DNA of 64,000 bases from Tamarix chinensis (taxonomy: Eukaryota; Streptophyta; Magnoliopsida; Caryophyllales; Tamaricaceae): assembly GCA_030549775.1 (NCBI GenBank), contig CM060180.1, positions 26,865,590 to 26,929,589 of the forward strand, in the 5' to 3' direction. Under the pieces are notes generated by a model. That model was not told the DNA's origin. It ran no database searches and worked only from the letters and a program-made list of their open reading frames with translations. Both the position numbers and the translations under genes were made by a program. Shown in pieces: positions 36,641 through 48,664 of the stretch; the stretch's first letter is position 1, and every line of letters begins with the position of its first letter.

Positions 36641-39600
36641 GTCCATACACATGTATATTTATTTATTTATACAACTAATCAGTTGCATTTTAACAATGAG
36701 AGTGGTATTTGCAAACATAAGTTTCATGTTTTAGTGAGTATGAAAAGATTATACTCAACAAGGGAATCTAGTGTAGCGCCTAGTTCTCACATTACCTTGA
36801 TTTTGCATTTTCTTTGTCTCCTTTCGTTCATAAATCTTTCTAACCGTGTTTTATTATTTGTGGGTCATTATAGATGCTCTTTAATTAGTTCCCCTAGGTT
36901 CTTTAGAGAAGAATTGTATAATTGAGATATGATTCTAATTTCCTTGCATTATTTGGTTCTACACTTAATAATATCACTAGTTTCCTCGATTGTTGTTTTT
37001 GAGTGTTTTTCTTCATTAAATTTTACAAACCTTAATTATATCATATTTAGTTCATACATGTTCACACTAGTCAATTCACATCACAAATTGATTTTTAAAT
37101 TAACTCTCCTTTTCATATATAAAGTCACTATTGAAAGTGTTTCATTTTTATTCGTAGGGGGTAGATTTTCATTAACATGTTTTTATTTTATGGTAAGTGT
37201 GAATTTCATAAAATCAATTATAGCCTAACCTCTAATGTAGGAAATGTAGCTAGTCTCTCTCGAAGGTGAATACAACAAACCTTTTAACGCATGTACTCTT
37301 ACCAAATGTAGTGAGTCTTACACAAATACAATTGCTAGGAAAAAAATGTGGAAAGAGCAGTTTCTAATGATTATACAAAGCTAATAAACCAAGAATGAAT
37401 TAAGTAAAATGAAATATGCCATTAAATTAAAAGAGAGGCTATAATCATGTATGGATCTCAAAAAAAAGATAGGGGATTTTGTTTTGTGAGAAATAAATAT
37501 TGTTATGAGGAGTAAATCCTAATGTTAAAATGAAAGGGTTTGTATTATATTGAGAAATGAAATCCGACATGAGGGATAAATCCAACATTAATATGAACAT
37601 TAGGAGAAAACAAGGTACATTCAATGTTTGATTCAATCAATTAGGACAAGCTTCAAGGATTAGTGGATAAACTTATTCTAAAAGGATTATTGGATAAAAT
37701 GACGCACATATGTGCCTAATGCCTGACCATGATTGGACTAAACTAGACTAGGTGGTCAGGAAAATCATGCATGTGTGTACACTAGATTCTAACTAACCAC
37801 AAGCCACAAAACTAGAGCTCTAATAATGTATTCTATTTGTGAGATTGGGAAACATAAAATATGAAGTAAACACATATTTTCTACCAAAGTAATATGTCAA
37901 AAAAATGCATTAGTAGGCTAGTACCAATTTATATTATTAATTTAACACTACACACCACCATTTGCATGCAAAGGAGAAGAAACAACAAAGGTTATAGGAA
38001 AAAGTAAAGGAACTGATAGCTTAAGTATTGATATTTGAAGGTTTGAATTGACATTGAAGGATATGATGCATCAATAAACTTTAAATAGTGTATTTAAGCA
38101 AGATGAACTCCATTCAGAATCTCCATAATACACACCAGACCCTTAAAATTGTGGTACTTATCAAACGTGCCTTTTCGGACCTTGCACTTGTTTGAGGTCT
38201 CATGAATATGTTAGAACAATTATCTATGTATTTCATTGAAAATGGGTCTCTTTCTTATTCATGTTTTTAAATTCATTAAGTGCATCTCAAAAGCATCACA
38301 ACAACAAGTTATGAATCTATTGGATGCATGGAGCTTACCCTTTTATTAGTATACTACTTCATGCCATGAGGATAGGAAATGTGGCACAAAATTTGCATTT
38401 TTATGGATTTATTTGATCACCAATGGATATCAACCTTACTTTTCTCAAATCAAATATATATGTTTCATCGCCATACAAATGTATGAGATCACTTTATTAG
38501 GTGATCTTTTAGTTAAAGGAATTGTAAGGCATTTTTCTAAATTTATAAATTCAAGAGAGCTAACAACACTCTTGAGTAACTATCTTACAACGTTATGCCT
38601 AACACATATATGTATCCTCTTTCCATTATAGACATCATTTTTAGCAACATCAATGTACCCATAATGGCATATTATCCATTGAGTTCCTCAACCATTCATC
38701 TTCTTCACCTACCAAGTCAAGTGTAATGAAATTAAATTCTATGGAAAATTAAGCTTTACAATTTGCTTTGCTAATTTCCAAGATATAACAAGTCCAACCA
38801 AGGCAAAGACAAGCCTCTAGTAAATCTTACCTTATTGATATAAAAATTATAGTTTAAATCACAAAATCCTTCTAAAATAGTAGAAAATTTAGAAAAATTT
38901 GAGCCCAGGTCCTTTCAAGTACTCAAGCAAGTTCTGAAGAGAAATTTTGTATTCATCACTTGGGCTATGATTATATCTACTTGGTTATCTAACCACACAA
39001 GTTATGGTAGATCTTGAATAGTTCATGAGGAACACAACAATGTCAATCATATTTGCCTTTTAATTTTGAGATATACATGCATTAAATTTTTTTTTTGCTT
39101 TTTAAGATAAGCATTATGGTCATATTGTGTTCTAGTGAGCACCGCATCATTATTTTTCAATACTTTTTCTACATAATGAGTTTAAAATAAGGAAAGTCCA
39201 TTCTAGTTTTGTTGATTTTAATACCTAATGTTACATAAGCCTCTCTTAACTCATTTATCTCAAATTTATAAAGATAAAAGGTATTAGTTGTATTCACTAC
39301 ATCCATATTTAATCTCATTCTTAGCATGTCATACATATGGAAATATTGTAATACATCTACCTATTATATTCTACAAAAGCCAACCAACTAGGTAACACTG
39401 TAAAAATTGTAGATCACAAGAATCCTTGATGGTTTTCTTTCTTATGGCTTAAATAATGTTAATATGTGTTATTAAACTTAATATAGATTGCCTTTATTAC
39501 TTGAGGATTCCCTTTATACATTCTCTCATTCTCTTTGAATCTCTACGACTAATATCTAGATCCTAATGATGTAAAATGAATGTAAATGACTCTATTTCAT

Positions 39601-39655
39601 AGGATAACATAATATCTAGAAGCAACTCAAGAGATGCAACAAATAAAGAATGAAT
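36641..39655. other. Unassigned AT-rich DNA
   Basis: I examined both strands for retroelement and gene motifs and recognised none. Open frames of up to 99 codons (for example 36,629-36,925 and 36,929-37,228) have no family resemblance. The stretch could be an old transposon interior, but I cannot show it. Confidence 0.4.
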
Positions 39656-40560
39656 TTGAGCCTCGTTTGTGTGGGTCACGTTGATGAACATGAGTTAACC
39701 ATACTTAGAGCAAGTAAAAGCTTACCAATCTCACCTAATCAGACTTAACCAACTCAAAATCCAACCTGATAAAATTTGAAAAATCATCTACCCGAATCAA
39801 TACTAACCCGATATGAGGGCGACCTGTCAATAATTAACTTGATATCACTATGTTAATTTGAAATAGTTTGAATCGATACGAGCCAATATCACTATGTTAA
39901 TATGATATCACTCTATTAATTTGAAATAGTCTGCACCGATATAAGCTGACTCGAGTCAACTTGAAATCTGAACAAATGGAAACCCGAAGTAAATCAACTT
40001 GAAGCCTACCCCAATTAACAAATTAAAACCTTGATAGACAATTCAAAATGTTCCGAGCCTAATAAAATCACAATATAAAATAGCTCAATCGTAATTGATA
40101 AATTACCCTAAAATTAACATGGCCTAATGTAGCATAAACGATACTTGTATGATAAATTGATTCAAACCCGAAAGGACTTGGAATTGAAGTCCCGAATTAT
40201 CTCAATACTAAAAGCCTACCAAAATGGCCTACAACAACCTCAAATCCGAAGTGACCCGACTTGAGGTAATTTGACCTAGGCCAATAAATTTACCCAAGAT
40301 AGCCCGAGTCAAAATCAACTTGAATCCGATCTAAGTACCAAAACAATCGAAAATTACCAGAACCTCAAATGATCTAATCCGAAATAATCAGACACGAACT
40401 CAAAACTAATATGATAGATTGACGTGAGTTGACTTGAACCCGACTCATATCATATTTGGGTGTCAAGATTATTTGTAATTATCCGAACATAAAATAACCT
40501 GATTCACAAATAAAATGACTTGAATTGATCTGACTCGCCCTACGCTACTGCTATCTTTTT
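39656..40560. repeat. Degenerate repeat rich in AACTTGAA / ACCCGA
   Basis: Blocks such as 'tcaacttgaatccga', 'gacttgaacccgactcat' and 'aatttgacctaggcc' recur at irregular spacing of about 30-60 bp through the whole stretch, with a tandem near-duplicate at about 39,830-39,960 ('gatatcactatgttaatttgaaatagtttg'). Non-coding; superfamily unknown. Confidence 0.5.
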
Positions 40561-41354
40561 AGGATTGTGTTGACCGACACAAGCCGTGTCCCATGTTTTT
40601 TTTCTAGAATTTCTTTTGCATATTTATTCCCATACTTATTTGGCACAACTATATTCTCCTATGCTTCTCACTTGGTGTCACTTTGAAGGCCCATTTCTCC
40701 TTTCTTTGTTCATCACATCTAAATATATAATTAGTCTCTCAATATATGTGGCTCACCGTAACATTGTCAAACTAGAATCGATGAGGTGATAACCTAATAA
40801 TTAGTAGTTGAAAATATTAATAATTAAAAGTTTATACTCTCCAATATCATAATTTATAACTATTTTTATAGAATTGCGATGAATAGAAAACCAAAACATC
40901 GTGAAATCGGACCTGGCGACTGCTATGGACTTTTTTTTAATGTATGGGGTGAAGAAAGAAAGGAAGCTGAATAATAGAATGAGCGCCACGAGAAAACAGT
41001 CAATACGTGGCAGAATCGTCGCCGTAGTTTCAGGTAAGAATAAGCCATCCTTCCTGTACCCGCCTTTGTTCTCATTTTCCGTTCCGCCTGCGTCTAGCAA
41101 AATATTACCAAAGGTGAAAGGAAAGAAAAAGGGGTAAAGAACGCCACACAAACAAAAAAGCAAGAAAAAGAAAATGAAGAAGGTTTTAGATAGATTGGGT
41201 GGATCAGTCGAATTCCATGAGAAGAATTACAAACATCCGTTTATTACTTCCAAGTCCAACACCCGTCCCAACTTATTACGCACGTCTCTTTCTGAAAATT
41301 TTACTCTTCCCTTCCCGCGCCCCCTGTTAAGGTATACAAAATACCGTCTACGCC
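40561..41354. other. Upstream region of the RBOH gene
   Basis: From about 40,890 the sequence becomes less AT-rich. A 78-codon open frame at 40,901-41,137 has no recognisable similarity and ends in a lysine-rich tail. I regard the stretch as promoter-proximal DNA. Confidence 0.4.
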
Positions 41355-41362
41355 TATTTAAA
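41355..41362 (+). promoter_or_regulatory. Candidate TATA box of the RBOH gene
   Basis: TATTTAAA within GCCTATTTAAACC lies 339 bp upstream of the RBOH start codon. A second candidate, TATATACA at 41,493-41,500, is closer. Either would place transcription initiation upstream of the short ORF at 41,562. A pyrimidine-rich stretch, typical of plant leaders, follows at about 41,605-41,655. Confidence 0.45.
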
Positions 41363-41561
41363 CCATATTTTTTCCCCTTACCCATTCGCCAAATACTCAA
41401 TAGTAGAACAGCAGCTGTACATTTAATTTAAATAAAAATAATAATTTGAACAAATCTCAACTCTCAAAACCTCACCTACTCTTTCTCTCGCATATATACA
41501 CGGAGACGGAGAAAGACAGGGGAAATAGAAGGAGTACGACCAGGCTTACGCCTTGTAAACC

Positions 41562-41594
41562 ATGGCTATAAGCGTTGAATACATGAATAGTTGA
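41562..41594 (+). promoter_or_regulatory. Upstream ORF (10 codons) in the RBOH leader
   Basis: ATG at 41,562 in the context AACCATGGC (purine at -3 for A, G at +4) opens a frame MAISVEYMNS that stops at TGA 41,592-41,594, 106 bp before the RBOH ATG. The strong context predicts that scanning ribosomes would use it, lowering and perhaps regulating RBOH translation. It depends on the transcript starting upstream, which both TATA candidates would give. Confidence 0.5.
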
Positions 41595-41700
41595 TCGGTT
41601 GATAAGTGTTTCTTTCGAGCCTTCATCCTCTCCCTCCCTCCCTCCCTTCCTTCGTCAACCTCCACAGAGCATCGCTCTTGCCGAAAGAAGAGACTCCAAA

Positions 41701-44700
41701 ATGCAGCGGTCGTCGTCGTCGTCCTTCGGCAGCGGCTCACGAAGATCGAATTACAGCCGTCAGTTGGACTTAGCCAACGAAGATCTTGCGGTAGCGGCAG
41801 AATACGGCATAGGTGGAGCAATGCTACCACTTTTCCTGAACGACATAAGAGCTACTCAAAGCGACAACCGCAATGATCAAGAGCTGGTCGAAGTTGAATT
41901 GGAATTAGCCGAAAACAACATTACACTTCGCAGTGTAACGCCGACAGCAACCATGACGCCGACGCCTAACCGACTCAACATTGGGGACGATCATACTACA
42001 TTCGCCGGCAAGCTAACGAGAAGCGTGTCGCATACCTCTCAGAAATTACGGAATAAGTTAGGCTGGTGGTTGGCAAGATCTACGTCGTGGAAATCATCGG
42101 CGTCCTCGGTAGTCGATTTAGAACAACAACCGCCGTCTACGGCTGCTCCGGCGGTGCATACAGCCAAGTTGGATGAGTTGAGACTTAGGAGGCAACAGTT
42201 GAAGAGGAATGGATCGAGCGCGCAGAGAGCGCTTCGTGGGCTTAGATTTATTAGTAAGACGACGGCGGCGGGAACGGGAGGTCCGATGGTGGATGCAGGG
42301 CAGCACTTATGGAAGCAGGTTGAGGCGAGGTTTGATAAGCTGCAAATGAATGGATTGATCTCCCGAGAACATTTCGGTGAATGCATAGGTCAGTTCTCAG
42401 TAGTAGATATTATTATGATGGATGATATTTTAATTTAATTTGTGAAATGAAAAATAAATAAATAAAAACAAATACTCGAACGAACGCAGGGATGATGGAT
42501 TCCAAGGAATTTGCTGAAGAGATATTTGATGCGTTAGCGAGAAGGAAGAGGCAAAGGATGAGTAAGATCACAAAAGAGGAATTGTACGACTTTTGGCTTC
42601 AGCTTTCCGATCAAAGTTTTGACGCCCGTCTTCAGATTTTCTTCGACATGTAATTTTCCTCTCTCTCTCTCTCTCTCTCTTTTCTTTTCTTCCCCCCCCC
42701 CCCCAAAAAAAAAAAAAGCTGGCCTGAGTTTTCACCGTTTTAATTTCTTCTAATTATTAGTTTTCGAAAAAAGTAGAGTTTATTGCTGTTTTTCTAAAAA
42801 TGATCTCTCTCTTTTTTAAAAAAAATAATAATAAGTCTAATTAAAGATGCATTTTCTCATTAGCAATAATTAATATAGTAATAATTTTCTAAGATGATAT
42901 TAGTCGTCTGGGCAATTTTCTGGGTAGCTATTGACTTGTTTTGTAACCGATGTCAGCTAGCTGTTTACCCACTTATTTCTACCACTCGTGTAGATTATAC
43001 TGATAGTGATTAGTGAATGCCTACTAATGTTGGTAGGTCAGCGTCTACTGATCTCCTGGATTATCGATAATTTACGTATGCAAATTTTTTGCTTATGCAA
43101 TTCCGTTCCCCCCCCCCTTTCTTTTATGTGGACGAAGTCAAGCTTTAAATGTGCTTTTGTTACGTCAGGGCTGATCGTAATGAAGATGGAAGAATTAATA
43201 GAAAAGAAGTCCAAGAGGTACTATTATTTGGCTTGGTTTTCACTGTGAATTCGTAGTACTATTATTTGGCGTCTGGCGCACCACCTGTTTGCCTTTCTGT
43301 CACCCTGTAGACAATTTGTTTCGCCATGACCATCATCACTATTTGGAAAGCCCTGGACTCTCGCTTTCGATACAAGCATGTATACTCATATCATTATATG
43401 AATTTGGTAGTAAAGATTAGATGTAACTTAAGTTGATACCTTCTCTTTTAAGAATGCTCAATATTAATATCAATGATTATTAATTAATAATAATAATAAT
43501 AATAACCGCAGGAAACATAGACAATAGTCCTTGAACAAACAAAAAAGGGTGTTGATGATAACAATGATTGTATCGTGAGATATTCTGCTTTACAATACGA
43601 CACATTTAATAGCTGTGAAAAGAAGCTTCAGTTTGTTGGTAGGGTTGCACGAATTGAGCCTTTTCTTTGTTGTAACTGAACCCTACAGATTTTTGGACCT
43701 TAATTAATTAATTTGTCTATTCATCAATAGCCTTTTTCGGTGCACCTTTTATTCTTTAATGGTTCATGATTGATATGATACGGATGCTTTCTTGTTCCTC
43801 GTATCTTTTTTGTTCCCCAGCTCATTATGCTCAGTGCGTCGGCAAACAAACTATCCTGTTTGAAGGAAAAAGCTCACGAGTATGCTACCTTAATAATGGA
43901 GGAATTAGACCCTGATGATCTTGGCTATATAGAGGTAAATGAAATGAATGACGCTCTTTTAAATTTACATGGACAATTATCGAAGTAAATTTAGATGCGG
44001 GTATACGTGACTAGATGTTCCTACGTTTTGGGCCTTTTCAGTTATGGCAGTTGGAAACTCTGCTGCTGCAAAGGGAAACATACATGGAGTACAGTAGGCC
44101 ATTAAGTACAACAAGTTTTGGGTTGAGTCAGAACCTAAGCGCCTTCAGGCCTAAGGCCATGGTGCGCAGGTTCAGCTGCACCCTCAAATGTCTCATCCTG
44201 GAGAACTGGCAGAGGGGCTGGATTATCATGCTCTGGCTGTTGGGCATGGCTGCCCTCTTCGGTTGGAAATTTTACCAGTACAGGCAGAGGGCAGCGTTCC
44301 AGGTCATGGGTTATTGTCTATGCACAGCCAAAGGGGCTGCAGAGACACTGAAATTAAACATGGCTTTGATCTTGCTGCCGGTTTGTCGGAACATCTTGAC
44401 TTGGCTTCGGTCTACAAGAGCCAGACTCCTTATTCCTTTCGATGACAATATCAACTTTCATAAGGTACACTAGTACATCAAACGGATTCTGTTTGGAGTT
44501 CCTTTACACAATTGCATTGTCCTCTGTCATCAACTACTGGTTTCATTGCTTTGTAGAAAAAATGTTAGTGATCCCAACTTACTTTAAATTTAATTTGCAG
44601 ACTATTGCATTTGCTATAGCAATTGGAGTCCTCCTCCATGCAGGGAATCATCTTGTATGTGATTTTCCTAGGTTAATCAACTCCTCACCAGAAAAATTTG

Positions 44701-47189
44701 CGCTGATTGCCTCTGACTTCAATGGTAAAAAGCCCACATATGTTGAACTCCTCAAGGGTATTGAGGGTCTTACTGGCATTGGCATGGTCATTCTAATGGC
44801 CATCTCATTTACACTGGCAACAAGCCAGTTCCGGAGAAATGTAGTTAAGTTTCCAGCACCATTTAACCGGCTAGCTGGGTACAATGCCTTCTGGTATACC
44901 CATCATTTGCTTGGTGTCGTATACCTTTTGCTTATCATCCATGGAATTTTCCTGTTCTTGGTCCAAACATGGTATCAAAAGACGGTGAGCAACCGAGCAT
45001 CAAGTGGAACTAGATAACAAAGTCGTGTAAAGATGTGAACTAATTTTGCTGCAAATTCTCTACTTGCAGACATGGATGTACATATCCATCCCTCTGATTT
45101 TCTATGTGGCTGAAAGAAGTCTGCGCGCTTGCCGATCTGAGTCCTATTCAGTCAAAATCTTGAAGGTAACAATTGGCCCAGTAATGATTCCTTGTTGCCA
45201 ATCAGTGGATTCCTTGTTATTGCTTATACTAGTGTCAACTGCCAAGTATGTTTTACTATTATTATGTAATTACATGAAATAACTTGCTTTCACCTTGTTT
45301 TTAACAGGCATCGGAGTTACCGGGAAGTGTATTCACCTTAATATTGTCAAAGCCGCAAGGCTTTAAATATAGAAGTGGGCAGTATGTCTTTCTACAGTGC
45401 CCTGCAATTTCAAAGTTTGAGTGGTGAGTCTTTCTCTTGTAGGTATTGGGATTTTTCTTGCCTGATTAATCGGAAACTATGAGTAGGCATTGGTCAACCA
45501 AGCGCTGACAATATTCTTGACTATTTAGGCACCCTTTCTCTATAACATCGGCTCCAGGTGACAACTACCTGAGCGTGCATATCCGCGTTGTAGGAGACTG
45601 GACACAAGAACTACAACGAGTTTTTACCGAGGGGAACGGTTCAGCTTCTGCCATTGGGCGATTAAATTTCGATGAAGAGCACATGGATCAGAGAGGGTAA
45701 TTCCCCTCCCCCCCCCCCAATCCTCAATATCTAATAAGCGAGTGTTTGAAGAGCAGGATTGTTTCTGCTAACTAACTCCGTTCATATTTGCCAATACAAA
45801 CGTTGTTTATGCAGCCTGCCTAAACTGCTCGTCGATGGACCATATGGGGCACCAGCACAGGACTACCAAAATTATGATGTGCTACTCCTTGTAGGACTAG
45901 GAATTGGAGCCACTCCTTTCATCAGCGTTTTGAGAGATCTCTTGAACAATTCAAGAGCGGTTGACAGACTCGTAAGCTGCAATTTTGTTTCATATCTATC
46001 TTTCACTTGTCATAACCGAATTGTTTCCTTCTGACCATACTGTCGTTTTCACGACTTAGGATTCAACAACAGAGGCCAGTACATCAGATGATAGCCTAAA
46101 CAGTTTTGGTTCTTCTCTTACAAGTCAAGGCGGGAAGAAGAAACCAATAAAGATCAAAAGTGCTCATTTTTATTGGGTAACCAGGGAGCCAGGATCCTTC
46201 GAATGGTTTAAAGGGCTCATGGATGAGGTCGCAGAAATGGATCAAAAGGTAAGTCCCAAAGTATCAGTAAGATATTGATTCATCACTTCATAAGCTTTAC
46301 TGGGACCATTTTTCAGTTCTCGCTCGCCATTGTTCTTATCTTTCCTCCTAAACAGGGTTTGATTGATATGCACAACTACCTTACTAGTGTCTATGAAGAA
46401 GGTGACGCAAGATCCACCCTACTCACCATGGTGCAAGCTCTGAACCATGCCAAGTTTGGTGTGGACATATTGTCGGGCACCCGGGTATGATTCTATATTA
46501 TTTTTCTTCTGGTTCACATGATGTGCAAAGATGGTGCTATAATTGTGTGCTTATATGTTGTTTTAGCTTCAACGTTACATCGTGGGATTATCTTTAAGAA
46601 ACGCCATATTCAGAGAGGATCCTTGATATGTGATTTTAATACTGCTTATGTTCACCTGCCCGTTAAGTTATTATTTCCTTCTTTCAGAGCGTTCCGGGGT
46701 GATGACCTTCCAAGCCACCATTTTGTCTTATTACATCCATAGAATAATGGAAGCATGCTATTTCCCATCTAAATAGGGTGGGTGAATGGTCTAACTTAAA
46801 GGCTGCTCAATATTTCAATGTGGCTGTGCTGCAGGTAAAGACACATTTTGCACGGCCGAACTGGAGAGAGGTGTTTGGAAAGATAGCTAAGAAACACCCT
46901 TACTGCACAGTAGGTAATTGACTTGGAAGCACTTGAAACTGGTCCTGCATCTACCTAGATCCGCGTTTACTCCAAGCTAGTTGCGACTTGCTAAAATCAT
47001 ACACAAGAAATTTAAGCCGCTGAAAACCTTTTTTCCTAAATATTTTGCCTGTTTAACAAACAAGATTCTTTCATTGCAGGGGTTTTCTACTGTGGAAAGC
47101 CAGTGCTAGCAAAGGAGTTGAAGAAGTTATCCCACGAAATAAGTCACAAGTCGTCGACGAGGTTCGAGTTCCACAAAGAACAGTTCTAA
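41701..47189 (+). CDS. RBOHE: Respiratory burst oxidase homolog, RBOHE-like NADPH oxidase
   Basis: Fourteen exons: 41701-42388, 42490-42649, 43169-43217, 43821-43934, 44042-44464, 44601-44984, 45070-45165, 45308-45423, 45529-45696, 45815-45971, 46060-46248, 46356-46484, 46835-46913, 47080-47189. All introns are GT-AG (85-603 bp) and the 953-residue frame is unbroken; Arabidopsis RBOHE is about the same length. ATG 41,701 is the first in frame after a stop at 41,584. The N-terminal [12 protein letters not shown] is RBOHE-like. Then come [12 protein letters not shown] (172-183, phosphorylation-prone), EF-hands at 285-296 ([12 protein letters not shown]) and about 329-340, six membrane helices from about 396, haem histidines 477, 491, 579 and 592, the FAD motif HPFSITS (678-684), NADPH-binding GLGIGATPF (760-768), and the C-terminus RFEFHKEQF. 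The enzyme moves electrons from cytosolic NADPH across the plasma membrane to oxygen, making superoxide, under calcium and kinase control. Arabidopsis RBOHE acts in tapetum. All catalytic residues are present. Confidence 0.95.
42659..42717 (+). repeat. (CT)n, C13, A13 run in RBOH intron 2
   Basis: About ten CT units are followed by a T-rich stretch, 13 consecutive C and 13 consecutive A, beginning 10 bases after the donor site. These homopolymers are error-prone in assembly and in replication, so exact lengths are doubtful. Confidence 0.9.
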
Positions 47190-48221
47190 CTTCAAAATCT
47201 TAGATTAGTCAACCAAAATACATAAATACAGAGCTCGCTGGGGATCTTCATTTTTCTTTTCTTCTTTATATGATTATTATATATATATATATATATTATT
47301 GGAAAAGAAATGAAATACTATACAATATGACACACTAATGATGTACATGGAATCAAAGAAATTTTATACACGAAATATTTAAGTAGAGAATTTTTTTGTG
47401 TTTTTAACTACCTCGACAACTGACAGGCATGTTTTTGCCGTTGACAAAGCAAATCATGTACTTGTACAATATTCTTTAATTATTTCTCATTTCAACGGTA
47501 ACATTTGTTATGCAACAATATTTTATCAGCTAATATTGTTAATTTGGGTGTCACAAATTATTTGAATCGGAAGCTCGCTCAGCAAGGAATTTTATGCCGC
47601 CGGCGGTTATCATATCTATCTAATTAGGGCAGTACTTTAAATAAAATATATGATTTATACCTTTAAAATTATTTATCAAAAATAATTATTTATTTAAATA
47701 TTAGTCTAAAAAGTTTATAAATAAATAAGTATTTTAAATAATTATTTTTTAGTAATTCTAGACACGGTCAGACAGATGGATATAGGTTAGCATTGCGGCA
47801 GGTCGTATCTCTGTTCTCAACTGCCGTTGCGCGTCCCTTGTTTGCTGTTGACCACCTATTCCGTTCCTTCCACTGCGCCAACTCCGAAGTTGATATGTTG
47901 GTTATAGCATAGCACGTCGTTGGTTTATTGAATTGGATAGTAGTATATTTCGGTATATAAAATTGAGTTATTATTACAAGAACGGGACGCTAGATCAGTG
48001 ATACCATATTATATTAGCAAAATTCATGATATGCAAGGCATTTTGAAATGCATCCTTAAGAGTTGTCTAGTATCTAATGATCTAATATGTTACTTGAAGT
48101 AATTCAGGTTAAAAAATTAAATAATCAATTTTTTCAAATTTAAATAATTGATATTATTAATAAAAAATTAAATAAATTAGATATTCAATCTAAAAAATAT
48201 AAATAATATTCAAATTTTCAA

Positions 48222-48257
<36 letters not shown>

Positions 48258-48664
48258 TTATTATACTTTTTTTATTATATATGTATTCATATATAAATAA
48301 ATTTAGATATATATCTCAAATCTTTTTTTAATAAGTTTATTATATGCGACAAAATTAGACTAATATGGCCCATCCAAATTACCTACTACTTTGCACTATG
48401 TAGAGTAAAGGAGTGTTTGTTTGGTGTACGGATAACCTAATCACTTGATTCATTTTACCACAAATGGAACAGAACTTCACTACTCTTAGTTATCTACTCG
48501 CTCAACTCTTAGCTCTCCACCACGAAGAATGTCATTGCTCTCATAGTTGTTCCTACACTCAGACGACAAAGACAAACATCCACACAATTCATTATATATC
48601 CTCCTTACAATGAAAACAAATAGTGTAGCTCAGTCCCTTCCTTCCTTCCTTCATTTTCGGTTTA
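47190..48664. other. RBOH 3' flank and intergenic DNA
   Basis: The gene's 3' untranslated region must begin here. There is no perfect AATAAA close by; 'ataaata' at 47,222 is the nearest variant. (TA)n tracts lie at about 47,276-47,297 and 48,235-48,256. A palindromic AT-rich stretch at about 47,640-47,750 resembles one at 190-300. No gene. Confidence 0.5.

Noticed and set aside
36641..39655. Possible inverted copia or MULE pol remnant at about 38.1-39.1 kb
   Set aside because: Translations gave only weak, unordered resemblances in all frames; not enough to call a family.
41599..41700. 34-codon in-frame extension upstream of the RBOH ATG
   Set aside because: It would have to start at a TTG. 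The first in-frame ATG after the TGA at 41,584 is 41,701, and the protein from there begins like the family.
41546..41830. Antisense 94-codon frame over the RBOH leader and first exon, and similar antisense frames at 42,039-42,386
   Set aside because: They overlap a well-supported coding exon in reverse and have no family resemblance.
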